DNA of 64,000 nt from Moniliophthora roreri (lineage: Eukaryota; Basidiomycota; Agaricomycetes; Agaricales; Marasmiaceae), in assembly GCA_001466705.2 (NCBI GenBank), contig LATX02000078.1, forward strand, positions 930,001 to 994,000, written 5' to 3'. A model generated the notes under the pieces. It was not told the DNA's origin and ran no database searches. It was given only the letters and a program-made list of their open reading frames with translations. Shown one piece after another: positions 46,637 to 57,066 of the stretch. Within the stretch, counting starts at the first letter, position 1, and every line of letters starts with the position of its first letter. The position numbers were made by a program, and so were the translations under genes.

Positions 46637-47468
46637 TCATGATGCTGAATTGAAACATAAAATTGTAAGATTGTGTGTCAGAGATGGACAAGGTATGAGA
46701 ATTGCTGAGGGAATAGTGTCTGCTTCTTCAGCCCAGTTGAGTAATGATGGCAATGAGTCAGATGATGATGATGGTGCCAAAGCTTCTGAAGTGGTCTGGA
46801 TAGATGATAATGTGTATAAGAGGGTGTCTGTGGCTGTCTGTGTGGAACAGGAAGTGTGCAATGTGCATGGTATGAGATCTGAAGTATCCACAGTAATGCT
46901 GGTGCCTGTGGGCTGTGCCTTTGTACCAGCCTCAAATCCTTCCTTGTAGTATGAGTGGTGCTTGTAATGGAGCTCTTGCTCAGTCATGAAGTGCTCAAGA
47001 GCCCTCTGCAAAGCCTGCTGACTGTCTTTTCTTGTATCCTTCAGCTTTCCCTTCTTTGTATCCAGCTGCCATACTCTGCTCTAGTCCAACTCTCTTCCTG
47101 GTTTCATGACCCTTGTTATACCCCTCCTTTCAACCTTCTCTCCTGACCAAATCCTGACCCTTGGCTGATGCCTTCTTTCCCTTCTGAAACCCAGCTTTCC
47201 TTCCTTCTGCTAACTCTTCCTCCTTCTCTTGCTGAAAGATGTGCTCTGTGCTGGTGGAACCTGATCCTGACTGACTAAGGGCCAATGTGTGCTGCCAAAG
47301 GGCAGATAGTGCTTCTGGGGAGCTCTCATTGTGAAGAAACACCTTGACTGCATCAACAAAGGAGGTTTCAGGTGACTTCCTTGTGATTTTTTTGGTGCAC
47401 TGCTGGAACTTGGTGTTTGTGAGTAGCTTGAATGATGGTTCTTGTGACTTCTTGTTGCCCTTAGCCAT
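46637..47468 (-). pseudogene. broken ORF with repeated Gly-Lys-Glu helices, probably transposon-borne
   Basis: Reading starts at an ATG at 47468 (MAKGNKKSQEP). It continues through a helical stretch and then a series of EGxxxGxxKG-type repeats (EEELAEGRKAGFQKGKKASA; AAGYKEGKAEGYKKRQSAGF). A stop at 47130 and a frame change near 47000 break it. The last part is Thr/Ser-rich (46637-46950). Long EGYxxGxxxG repeats are common in repeat-encoded ORFs of mushroom genomes, function unknown. Similar direct repeats sit on both sides (46087 and 47685). Confidence 0.5.
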
Positions 47469-47684
47469 GACATGTATAATAGAACTAGTAATGTATAAGG
47501 TAACTGTGAGCTGAGAACTGAGAACCAAGGACTAAGAACTGAGGTTGAACTCCAAAACTGAGGACAGGTGATGTGATGAGTTGGCAGGTAAATGTGGGCA
47601 ATAGAGTGGGCAAAGTCAGACTGAAATGAGGGAAAGTGCTTTGAAGGTGCTGTGTCAATCAAATCACACTCTTATCACCACAAT

Positions 47685-47822
47685 GGAGAGGGCCAGGTGG
47701 TCTGGCTATCACAATGCCAAAGATAATGCTGCTGGTTCTCAATGATGGCTAACTATGTACACAGAAATGTAGACTACATGCTGGAAGCTCATGCCAAACA
47801 CTGCCAAACAGGCCTGGAACCC
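47685..47822 (+). repeat. direct repeat, right (pair with 46087)
   Basis: 138 bp similar to 46087-46223, same orientation. It differs mainly by transitions. Confidence 0.75.
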
Positions 47823-47867
47823 CCTACTACAGTGTGAATTGTTGCTCAAGATGAGAGGAATATTTCT

Positions 47868-48024
47868 GTCAGAAAGTTTCAGTTTACTAATAGACATAAG
47901 CAACACAACAACTCATTGTCAAAGTAGAGTTTAGCCAATCATCACATCAAGTGAAAATGAAAACAAATAAGTGAAAAATCAAGGCCTAGAGAATGCAGAA
48001 TATGATGGGTCATTGACAATGGTT
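47868..48024. repeat. CpG-stripped copy of the DUF1295 upstream segment
   Basis: The order of words is the same as at 32210-32370 (GTCAGAAAGTTTC, ATAGACATAAGCAAC, GTAGAGTTTAGCCA, CAAGGCCTAGAGAATGC), but every CpG of the source is replaced, mostly by TG or CA. Confidence 0.88.
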
Positions 48025-48858
48025 AGGGCCTGTTCAAATAGGAACCATGGTTTCTGTTTTCTGAGCAGCTGGCCCAACTTTCCCACCCTCATTCTGACTC
48101 ATTCCATCACTTGTCCATCATTCTTGCTGCCTATTTCAACACTCCTTTGACACATTTGGATGCTGCCAAGAAAGAAGAGAAACCTGGTAATATGTCGAAC
48201 CTAGAAAGGGCCCACTTTTATTCATTTTACACTACTTTTGAATTGGAACACTTTAATATGACACAAGATAACAGGTAATCAGGACTAGAGTGAGCCCAGA
48301 CTGCTAGTCATTGCCTTAGAGAAGCTATAGTATCTTGGAAAGCATGAAGAGCTATATGATATGCTATACAGAGGTGTTGGAGCTGTACTTTCTGACTTAT
48401 CTATGTATCAGATCCAAAACAGATCACTCCTGGAACCTGTAGAGAACCTAACTATGGTCTAATAAACACATTGGCTAGTTGAACAAGCTCTCAAAGTGCT
48501 ATCAATGGGATTTTTAATTTCTACTTTACCTTTCTATGACATCTGCAAAGTGCAATCTGGAGTCAAACAGTACAGAGGTACTTAGAGGAGACATCAAAAC
48601 AGAAAGATGACATAGAACAGGAACAATCATAGAATGATCCTCCTCCGAAGTCAATATACAGATCAGAGTCAAAGCAGACAATCTCTTAATAAAGAATTCA
48701 CCAGTGGCTAAACAATATATGATAAGCTAACTAGGTACAAAGTCATCTCAGAAAGACGGAGATCACTTCTGAAGGACATCCACTACCTACAGACAGATAC
48801 AATAAGACATATGAAGAATATCTAACACACAAGAAGTTCTAAATAAGACTAAGCATGC

Positions 48859-49429
48859 TGTTACAGTTTTTCTACCAGACACTTTTTCTTTTCCTCAATT
48901 TTCTTTATTCTTTTCATGTATCACCATTCTGGGCAAGTTAACGCCCAACATTATGCTTCTTCTTAACATCTGGACTCATCCACATCCCCAGTACCCCTTT
49001 CCTTTTTCGATACTTATGACATCGTTATGACTTCTTTGTTCTATTAGTTTCTATCTCCTTCCAATGACATCGCTTATGATGTCAAGAACTTTATTTATAA
49101 CTTCACTGACATTCTACCATATTCCATTGCTTTCTACTTGTTTAACAAACAACAATGTCGATCTCACAGTTGTATCCAAATGAGTAGCTACAAAAGGTGT
49201 ATAAGTAGATAGTTTTCTGGGTCTAAGCTCTTCAGCTTGACCTAGTTTAATCAAACTTGTGTCTAGTCAACAAACGAACCTCTGAACTCTAGCTTTTCTT
49301 AAAGCTAGCTCTCTAAACTTGAACTTTACTTCTTTGGGAAGGAAATTCTCCTTTCTTGTCAAAGTTAACTCCGCATCACTATGTCAAGTGGTGTTGAGTT
49401 GTTGTCGTTGCTGTGCAAGTAACGTAACA
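48859..49429 (+). repeat. Gypsy 5' LTR
   Basis: It is 571 bp long, from TGTTACAGTTTTTC to GTAACGTAACA. A TATA box (TATAAGTA) lies at 49200-49207. The predicted transcript start is near 49232, just where the primer-matching sequence begins. Confidence 0.95.
49200..49243 (+). promoter_or_regulatory. Gypsy LTR promoter and predicted 5' end of the transcript
   Basis: TATAAGTA at 49200-49207 is followed 32 nt downstream by TCAGCTTGACCT (49232-49243). That 12-mer is the exact reverse complement of the primer-binding site at 49432-49443. Spacing from TATA to the 12-mer fits a normal start site. Confidence 0.7.
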
Positions 49430-49431
49430 AA

Positions 49432-49443
49432 AGGTCAAGCTGA
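49432..49443 (+). other. Gypsy primer-binding site, self-priming type
   Basis: AGGTCAAGCTGA begins 2 nt after the LTR. It pairs perfectly over 12 nt with the predicted start of the element's own RNA. This matches the self-priming mode known for Tf1/sushi chromoviruses; no tRNA match was evident. Confidence 0.75.
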
Positions 49444-49446
49444 TCG

Positions 49447-50447
49447 TTGCTGACCTACCCAGGTTTAGGCACCACCGCTTATCGAAACACGACTCCCCCG
49501 AAGGCTCCCTTTACGGCAGCTGAAGAATCTGATCTCGATGATCAACTCGAAGTAGCCGAGCAGCTGCTGAACCCCGACCCTGAACAGACTCCACGCCGAA
49601 TTACACGTAGCCAGTGGAGAGAAGCAGTCGAAAGTCTTTAAAGAACCGAACCTGAAGCTAAGTCCTCCGAACCAGATCCCTTTGACGAATACCGAAATAT
49701 CTTCCATACTCCAACACCAGAAATGACAACTCCCAGTGGAAGCGCTGCTGCTTCGGACGTCAAACCAAAAGTAGAAAATGATGATACTGATGAACAATGG
49801 GCCAGAACTATTTCAACGGCTGTATTGCAAACAATTGATGACAAAAAGAATGAAGCCAGCAAAGGACCAACACCGGATCCTTTCATGGGAAAGCAATCAG
49901 ACACCCGTTGCTTCCTCCTCGATCTTGAACTCTACTTCGCAATGAATCCAGTCAAGGCAAATACCGACGAAAAGAAAAAGATGCTTCTTTTGTCTCTGGT
50001 AAAGGGAAACACCAGCAAATGGAAGCAGAGAGAGACAATGAAATTATTCCCTGAAGACGATGATCCCGAAGAAAAGAAGAAGGCTGCTGAAGAAACTTGG
50101 AACATTTTCAAACAAAGATTCTGAAATGAATGGCAACCCATCAACGTTGTCAGAGAAGCACAAACAAAGATTGAACAAATCAGAATGACGGACAGAGCTG
50201 ATGAATACGTTAACCGATTCTGCCTTATCGCGATGGATACCAAATACGACGACGAAGCTCTCATGAGGTTCTTTAGAGAAGGACTCCCGGAATCTCTCCA
50301 GAACAAGATCATGCTTTGAACAGATGGAGAACCCGAAACTCTCAACGAATGGTACAAATTGGCGATCAAATACGATAACCAATACAAATTAGTCATGGCC
50401 AACAGAAAGAAGAAAGAGCCGATCAAGCCGAAGATCGCTCGAAAGGA
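49447..50447 (+). pseudogene. Gypsy gag, first assembled copy (cut by the N)
   Basis: Same coding as 51273-52547 up to the N at 50448. It carries the same stops (49639-49641 TAA, 50122-50124 TGA, 50317-50319 TGA). It is treated as the overlapping end of the left contig. Confidence 0.85.
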
Positions 50448-50448
50448 N
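50448..50448. other. single-N contig join
   Basis: The sequence after the N restarts at the equivalent of 48624. Confidence 0.92.
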
Positions 50449-50684
50449 CAATCATAGAATGATCCTCCTCCGAAGTCAATATACAGATCAGAGTCAAAGC
50501 AGACAATCTCTTAATAAAGAATTCACCAGTGGCTAAACAATATGTGATAAGCTAACTAGGTACAAAAGTCATCTCAGAAAGACGGAGATCACTTCTGAAG
50601 GACATCCACTACCTACAGACAGATACAATAAGACATATGAAGAATATCTAACACACAAGAAGTTCTAAATAAGACTAAGCATGC

Positions 50685-51255
50685 TGTTACAGTTTTTCTA
50701 CCAGACACTTTTTCTTTTCCTCAATTTTCTTTATTCTTTTCATGTATCACCATTCTGGGCAAGTTAACGCCCAACATTATGCTTCTTCTTAACATCTGGA
50801 CTCATCCACATCCCCAGTACCCCTTTCCTTTTTCGATACTTATGACATCGTTATGACTTCTTTGTTCTATTAGTTTCTATCTCCTTCCAATGACATCGCT
50901 TATGATGTCAAGAACTTTATTTATAACTTCACTGACATTCTACCATATTCCATTGCTTTCTACTTGTTTAACAAACAACAATGTCGATCTCACAGTTGTA
51001 TCCAAATGAGTAGCTACAAAAGGTGTATAAGTAGATAGTTTTCTGGGTCTAAGCTCTTCAGCTTGACCTAGTTTAATCAAACTTGTGTCTAGTCAACAAA
51101 CGAACCTCTGAACTCTAGCTTTTCTTAAAGCTAGCTCTCTAAACTTGAACTTTACTTCTTTGGGAAGGAAATTCTCCTTTCTTGTCAAAGTTAACTCCGC
51201 ATCACTATGTCAAGTGGTGTTGAGTTGTTGTCGTTGCTGTGCAAGTAACGTAACA
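50685..51255 (+). repeat. Gypsy 5' LTR, second assembled copy (contig overlap)
   Basis: It is effectively identical to 48859-49429, including the flanking CATGC. Not a separate LTR. Confidence 0.9.
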
Positions 51256-51272
51256 AAAGGTCAAGCTGATCG

Positions 51273-52547
51273 TTGCTGACCTACCCAGGTTTAGGCACCA
51301 CCGCTTATCGAAACACGACTCCCCCGAAGGCTCCCTTTACGGCAGCTGAAGAATCTGATCTCGATGATCAACTCGAAGTAGCCGAGCAGCTGCTGAACCC
51401 CGACCCTGAACAGACTCCACGCCGAATTACACGTAGCCAGTGGAGAGAAGCAGTCGAAAGTCTTTAAAGAACCGAACCTGAAGCTAAGTCCTCCGAACCA
51501 GATCCCTTTGACGAATACCGAAATATCTTCCATACTCCAACACCAGAAATGACAACTCCCAGTGGAAGCGCTGCTGCTTCGGACGTCAAACCAAAAGTAG
51601 AAAATGATGATACTGATGAACAATGGGCCAGAACTATTTCAACGGCTGTATTGCAAACAATTGATGACAAAAAGAATGAAGCCAGCAAAGGACCAACACC
51701 GGATCCTTTCATGGGAAAGCAATCAGACACCCGTTGCTTCCTCCTCGATCTTGAACTCTACTTCGCAATGAATCCAGTCAAGGCAAATACCGACGAAAAG
51801 AAAAAGATGCTTCTTTTGTCTCTGGTAAAGGGAAACACCAGCAAATGGAAGCAGAGAGAGACAATGAAATTATTCCCTGAAGACGATGATCCCGAAGAAA
51901 AGAAGAAGGCTGCTGAAGAAACTTGGAACATTTTCAAACAAAGATTCTGAAATGAATGGCAACCCATCAACGTTGTCAGAGAAGCACAAACAAAGATTGA
52001 ACAAATCAGAATGACGGACAGAGCTGATGAATACGTTAACCGATTCTGCCTTATCGCGATGGATACCAAATACGACGACGAAGCTCTCATGAGGTTCTTT
52101 AGAGAAGGACTCCCGGAATCTCTCCAGAACAAGATCATGCTTTGAACAGATGGAGAACCCGAAACTCTCAACGAATGGTACAAATTGGCGATCAAATACG
52201 ATAACCAATACAAATTAGTCATGGCCAACAGAAAGAAGAAAGAGCCGATCAAGCCGAAGATCGCTCGAAAGGAAAAAGAAGTCGTTATTGGACAGATGCT
52301 GTCCGAATCTGATAGAAAGGATTATATGGCTGCAGGGAAGTGTTTTCATTGTGCCAAGATCAGTCATCTCTCACGAGATTGTCCCACCAAAGGACAAACA
52401 CAACAAACCCCACCACTACCACCAAAATATGAACCCAAGAAGCTTTCTCTGCGAGAAGCTTTTACGAAGATTCGAGCGCTTATTGCCAAACAAGGAGAAG
52501 GAGAACAAGAGGAGATCTTTGATCTCATGGGAAAAGAGGGTTTTTAA
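51273..52547 (+). pseudogene. Gypsy gag (capsid and nucleocapsid)
   Basis: One frame of 425 codons, with stops at 51465-51467 (TAA), 51948-51950 (TGA) and 52143-52145 (TGA). An ATG at 51549 begins the clearest part (MTTPSGSAAAS). The capsid-like part contains PFMGKQSDTRCFLLDLELYF, LVKGNTSKWKQ and REAQTKIEQIRMTDRADEY. The nucleocapsid ends with a CCHC zinc knuckle, CFHCAKISHLSRDC (C-x2-C-x4-H-x4-C). Gag packages element RNA into particles. The frame ends at TAA 52545-52547 directly after a GGGTTTT slippery heptamer. By context the stops fall where Gln, Trp or Arg codons would fit, each one C-to-T or G-to-A change away. Confidence 0.9.
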
Positions 52548-52578
52548 AGAGGTGGAAGAGGCCGACGCTCTTTCCACC
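52538..52578 (+). promoter_or_regulatory. gag-pol -1 ribosomal frameshift signal
   Basis: GGGTTTT (52538-52544) lies in the correct gag phase (G GGT TTT), immediately before the gag stop TAA. Six nt later comes a hairpin: GGTGGAAGAG (52551-52560), 7-nt loop, CTCTTTCCACC (52568-52578), ten pairs with one bulged T. Slipping back one base leads straight into the protease frame. Confidence 0.8.
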
Positions 52579-53980
52579 TGTGATTATGATCTCGAATGTT
52601 GTATTAGCTAAGTTAAATCGAAACTCTATGCGAATTCCTATTCAATACAATGTTGGAACAGAAATTGTCGAAACAAGAGCCCTGATCGATTCAGGTGCTG
52701 GAGGTCGCTTCATCTGCGAAGAGGAGGCACGAAAGTTGATGAAACCCTGGACAAAATTAGAAAAACCCATCAAAGTTTTCAACGTTGATGGAACCCGGAA
52801 CAAAATCGGTTGGATCACGCACTCTGTTACAGTCGATGTTACAATTGGGGAAAGATCAATGAAGGAAACCCTATTGATCTCGGGACTTGGACCTGAATGG
52901 ATCATTCTAGGATTACCCTAGCTCCAAGATCACAATCCGGATATCGATTGGGTCACCGGAGTAGTCCATTTCCGACCCAGACGAAAGATCATGATCAAGC
53001 GACCAATAAAGCCATTTATTGGAATCTTGGATGAAACAAAGAGACTTGATGCCAAAATACTGGACAGAGTTGAAGACGATGAAGTTTTAATTCGTTCTTT
53101 CATTTGAGGAGAAGAAGACAGCGACGAAATTCAAATCAACGCTAAGTTATCCACTTCTCAAATACTGGCACAAGCTCACAAGGTCAAGACAAAACCATTA
53201 GAGGAACTTCTTCCCCCTTATCTTTCTGATTATTCGGATCGATTCGAAAAGAAGAAAGCCAAACGATTTCCACCTGCGCGACCCTACGATCACGCAATCG
53301 ACCTCAAACCGGATTTCAAACCATGGGATTGTAAAATTTACTCTTTATCACCGAAAGAGTGGATCGAACAAGACAAGTTTCTGGACGAAAATTTACGGAA
53401 AGGATATATTTGACCCTCGAAATCTCCAATGGCATCCCCTTTTTTCTTTGTAGCCAAGAAAGAAGCAGGGGCGCTACGACCTTGCCAAGATTACCGAGAT
53501 TTGAACAACGGGACTATCAAAAACCGGTATCCTCTACCATTGGTCACAGATCTCATGGACAAGTTAAAAACGGCTAAAATCTTTACGAAGTTAGATCTCC
53601 GAAACGGGTACAATAATATACGAATCAAAGACGGAGACCAATGGAAGGCGGCGTTCAAGATGCCTAGAGGCCTATTCAAACCCACAGTTATGTTTTTCGG
53701 TTTAACGAATTCCCCTGCAACATTCCAAGCGTTCATGAACGATATCCTCAAAGATTTCATCGATGAGGGTTGGTGCATGGTCTATATGGACGACATCTTG
53801 ATTTTTTCAGATGAAATCAATATCCATCGACTCCGCACAAGACATGTTCTAGAACGATTACGAGAGAACGACCTATACCTTAAACCGGAGAAGTGTGAAT
53901 TCGAAGTCACAAAGACGCTATTCTTAGGAATGGTTATCACACCGGGACATATAGCGATGGACGAAACGAAACTGGCCGGA

Positions 53981-54946
53981 ATTAAAGACTGGGAAGCACC
54001 TAAAACAGTCAAAGGTGTGCGATCGTTCCTTGGATTTGCAAATTTCTATCGCAAGTTCATAGGAAAATACGCGGAACTGGATGGACAAAGACACGAGACG
54101 TTGCCTTCAATATTCTAAAGGCAAAATTCCTCCAAAGGCTAATTTTACAAATGCCAGACAACGAGAAACCATTCATAATAGAAGCCGATGCATCGAAATG
54201 GGCCACGGGAGCAGTATTGAAACAACAAGGTTCGGATGGAGAGCTTCACCCATGTGGATACATCTCGCACGTGTTCACTGCAACAGAGCAAAACTACGGA
54301 ATATACGACCGAGAACTCTTGGCAATCACTAATGCCCTAAGAGCTTGGGAACACTATCTCCTGGGAGGAGCCCACCCGGTGACAGTTCTATCAGATCACA
54401 AGAACCTGACTTATTTCCGAACTGCACAGAAACTGAATCGATGACAAGCCAGATTGAGTTTATACTTAACTCAATTTGACCTTCAACTGGTGCATGTTCC
54501 TGGAACAAAAATGGTTCAATCAGACGCTCTGTCACGACGACCAGACCTAGTAGATGAAGAAGACAATGACAACGAAGACATCGTCATGTTACCAGATAAA
54601 TTATTTGTTAACGTGATCGATACAGAACTGAAAACGATGTTGGAGGACGCTCTACCAAGCGACGAATTCCTTCAAATGACAATAGAAAGCCTGATCGAAA
54701 AAGGAACACCACCGATCAAATCTTCCTTACAAGGCTGGCATACGGAAGACAACTTATTGTTTTACAAGGATAGAATCTATGTGCCAAATGACGCAGCACT
54801 TCAAAAACTAATTGTGAAAACCATTCACGAAGCGCTACCACACGGACACCCAGGACAATGGAATACAGTTGATCAGGTGCAAAGAGATTATTGGTGGCCA
54901 GGAATGACAAAATTCATCAAATCATTTGTTGATGGGTGTGCGGCAT
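53981..54946. repeat. end of middle contig, repeated at 54948-55913
   Basis: 966 bp before the N at 54947 recur after it without noticed differences. Unmerged overlap. Confidence 0.92.
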
Positions 54947-54947
54947 N
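54947..54947. other. single-N contig join
   Basis: The sequence after this N restarts at the equivalent of 53981. Confidence 0.92.
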
Positions 54948-55913
54948 ATTAAAGACTGGGAAGCACCTAAAACAGTCAAAGGTGTGCGATCGTTCCTTGG
55001 ATTTGCAAATTTCTATCGCAAGTTCATAGGAAAATACGCGGAACTGGATGGACAAAGACACGAGACGTTGCCTTCAATATTCTAAAGGCAAAATTCCTCC
55101 AAAGGCTAATTTTACAAATGCCAGACAACGAGAAACCATTCATAATAGAAGCCGATGCATCGAAATGGGCCACGGGAGCAGTATTGAAACAACAAGGTTC
55201 GGATGGAGAGCTTCACCCATGTGGATACATCTCGCACGTGTTCACTGCAACAGAGCAAAACTACGGAATATACGACCGAGAACTCTTGGCAATCACTAAT
55301 GCCCTAAGAGCTTGGGAACACTATCTCCTGGGAGGAGCCCACCCGGTGACAGTTCTATCAGATCACAAGAACCTGACTTATTTCCGAACTGCACAGAAAC
55401 TGAATCGATGACAAGCCAGATTGAGTTTATACTTAACTCAATTTGACCTTCAACTGGTGCATGTTCCTGGAACAAAAATGGTTCAATCAGACGCTCTGTC
55501 ACGACGACCAGACCTAGTAGATGAAGAAGACAATGACAACGAAGACATCGTCATGTTACCAGATAAATTATTTGTTAACGTGATCGATACAGAACTGAAA
55601 ACGATGTTGGAGGACGCTCTACCAAGCGACGAATTCCTTCAAATGACAATAGAAAGCCTGATCGAAAAAGGAACACCACCGATCAAATCTTCCTTACAAG
55701 GCTGGCATACGGAAGACAACTTATTGTTTTACAAGGATAGAATCTATGTGCCAAATGACGCAGCACTTCAAAAACTAATTGTGAAAACCATTCACGAAGC
55801 GCTACCACACGGACACCCAGGACAATGGAATACAGTTGATCAGGTGCAAAGAGATTATTGGTGGCCAGGAATGACAAAATTCATCAAATCATTTGTTGAT
55901 GGGTGTGCGGCAT
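54948..55913. repeat. start of right contig, repeating 53981-54946
   Basis: It contains the second appearance of RNase H and the start of integrase. Not a biological duplication. Confidence 0.92.
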
Positions 55914-57066
55914 GCCAACAAATGAAAGTGAATATACATCCCATATGGACACCTATACAACCCATTGGGGGTCACAAAGATGCGTTACCCTTTCAAATCA
56001 TATCAATGGATTTGATCACAGATCTACCCAAGATTGCGGATTGCAACTCAATATTGGTCGTGGTCGACCACGCAGCTATGAAGGGGGTGATTTTCATCCC
56101 ATGCCATAAGAAGATCGATGCCACAGACACAGCAGAATTACTTTTTCAACATGTCTACAAGCGTTTTGGATTATCCGACAAGATTATCTCTGATCGAGAC
56201 CCACGATTTGCCGCTGAAGTCTTCAAAGAAATGGGAAAGTTATTGGGAATAAAATAAATGCTAAGTACCACTTATCATCCTCAAACGGACAGAGAAACTG
56301 AAAGGGTCAACCAGGAAGTAGAAATCTTCCTTCGGTTCTTTTGCGCTAAAGAACAAACAAAGTGGAAGGATCTCCTTCACTTTGCCGAATTTGCACACAA
56401 TACCCGAATGCATTCGGTTACGAAGAACTCCCCTTTCTATCTCACAATGGGATATCATCCTCGACCTCTTCCCACAGTTTTTGAGAAAACCACAATTCCC
56501 TCTGTAGAAAAAAGAGTGGCTGAATTGAAGAAGTTGAGAGAAGATACATCAGCCCTATTGGATATTGTGGCAAGAAGAGTGAGAGAGAGAAGTGGAAAAG
56601 ATCTGGACAAATTTGAGAAAGGTCAGAAGGTCTGGTTAGAAGGGAAAAACTTGTCTCTAGGATACCCTTCTCCAAAATTGTCTCCAAAACGAGAAGGACC
56701 CTTCGAAATCTTGGATGTTCTAGGACCCGTGACGTACAGATTGAAACTCCCTTTTCAATGGAAAATTCACCCTGTTTTCCACGCTGGTCTTCTATCACCA
56801 TACAAGGAAACCAATGTCCATGGACCCAATTTTCTGGAACCACCCCCGGATATAGTAGAAGGACAAGAAGAGTATGAAGTCGAAGCCATCATAGGGCATC
56901 GACCGAAGAAGAAGAACCAACCCCCGAAAGAATATCTTGTCTCTTGGAAAGGATACGACTCCTCACATAATCAATGGTTGAAACCATCTGTGTTGAAACA
57001 TTCGATGGAGTTATATCTGGATTATAAAATTGCACACAATTTGCGATAATCCCCAATCCAACGAAC

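Larger units (their letters stand above)
42900..48858. other. CpG-poor, AT-rich repeat region
   Basis: CG dinucleotides become rare from about 42.9 kb and return inside the Gypsy element. No host gene was recognised. The region contains degenerate GTTACT/ACTGACATG words (42915-43640 and around 44340-44400), a MITE, a broken Gly/Lys/Glu-repeat ORF flanked by direct repeats, and the CpG-stripped copy of the 32.2 kb segment. Confidence 0.7.
48624..50447. repeat. end of left contig, repeated at 50449-52273
   Basis: The repeated stretch includes 230 bp of unique flank left of the LTR, the CATGC target site and the LTR itself. A true second insertion would not copy the flank, so this is an unmerged overlap. 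Confidence 0.92.
52545..57049 (+). pseudogene. Gypsy pol: protease, reverse transcriptase, RNase H, integrase, chromodomain
   Basis: In order: protease LIDSGAGGRFICEE (about 52685); reverse transcriptase with [42 protein letters not shown] and [11 protein letters not shown] (53429-54079); RNase H with [19 protein letters not shown] and YDRELLAI (from 54151 and again 55118); integrase with a GHPGQWNTV...CAACQQ zinc module, SMDLITDLP, SDRDPRFAAEVF and TTYHPQTDRETERVNQEVE; a GPY/F-like module (KREGPFEILDVLGPVTYRL); and a chromodomain, EEYEVEAIIGHRPKKK through YLVSWKGYDSSHNQWL. Stops occur at 52919-52921 (TAG), 53105-53107, 53411-53413, 54442-54444 (all TGA) and 56255-56257 (TAA). A deletion with frameshift at about 54080 shortens the RT-RNase H connection. 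The stretch 54948-55913 repeats 53981-54946 because of the contig overlap. Confidence 0.95.

Noticed and set aside
48624..52273. Two tandem Gypsy 5' ends as a nested or tandem insertion
   Set aside because: The repeated block includes unique flanking DNA and the same target site, and it begins exactly at a single N. An unmerged contig overlap explains it fully.
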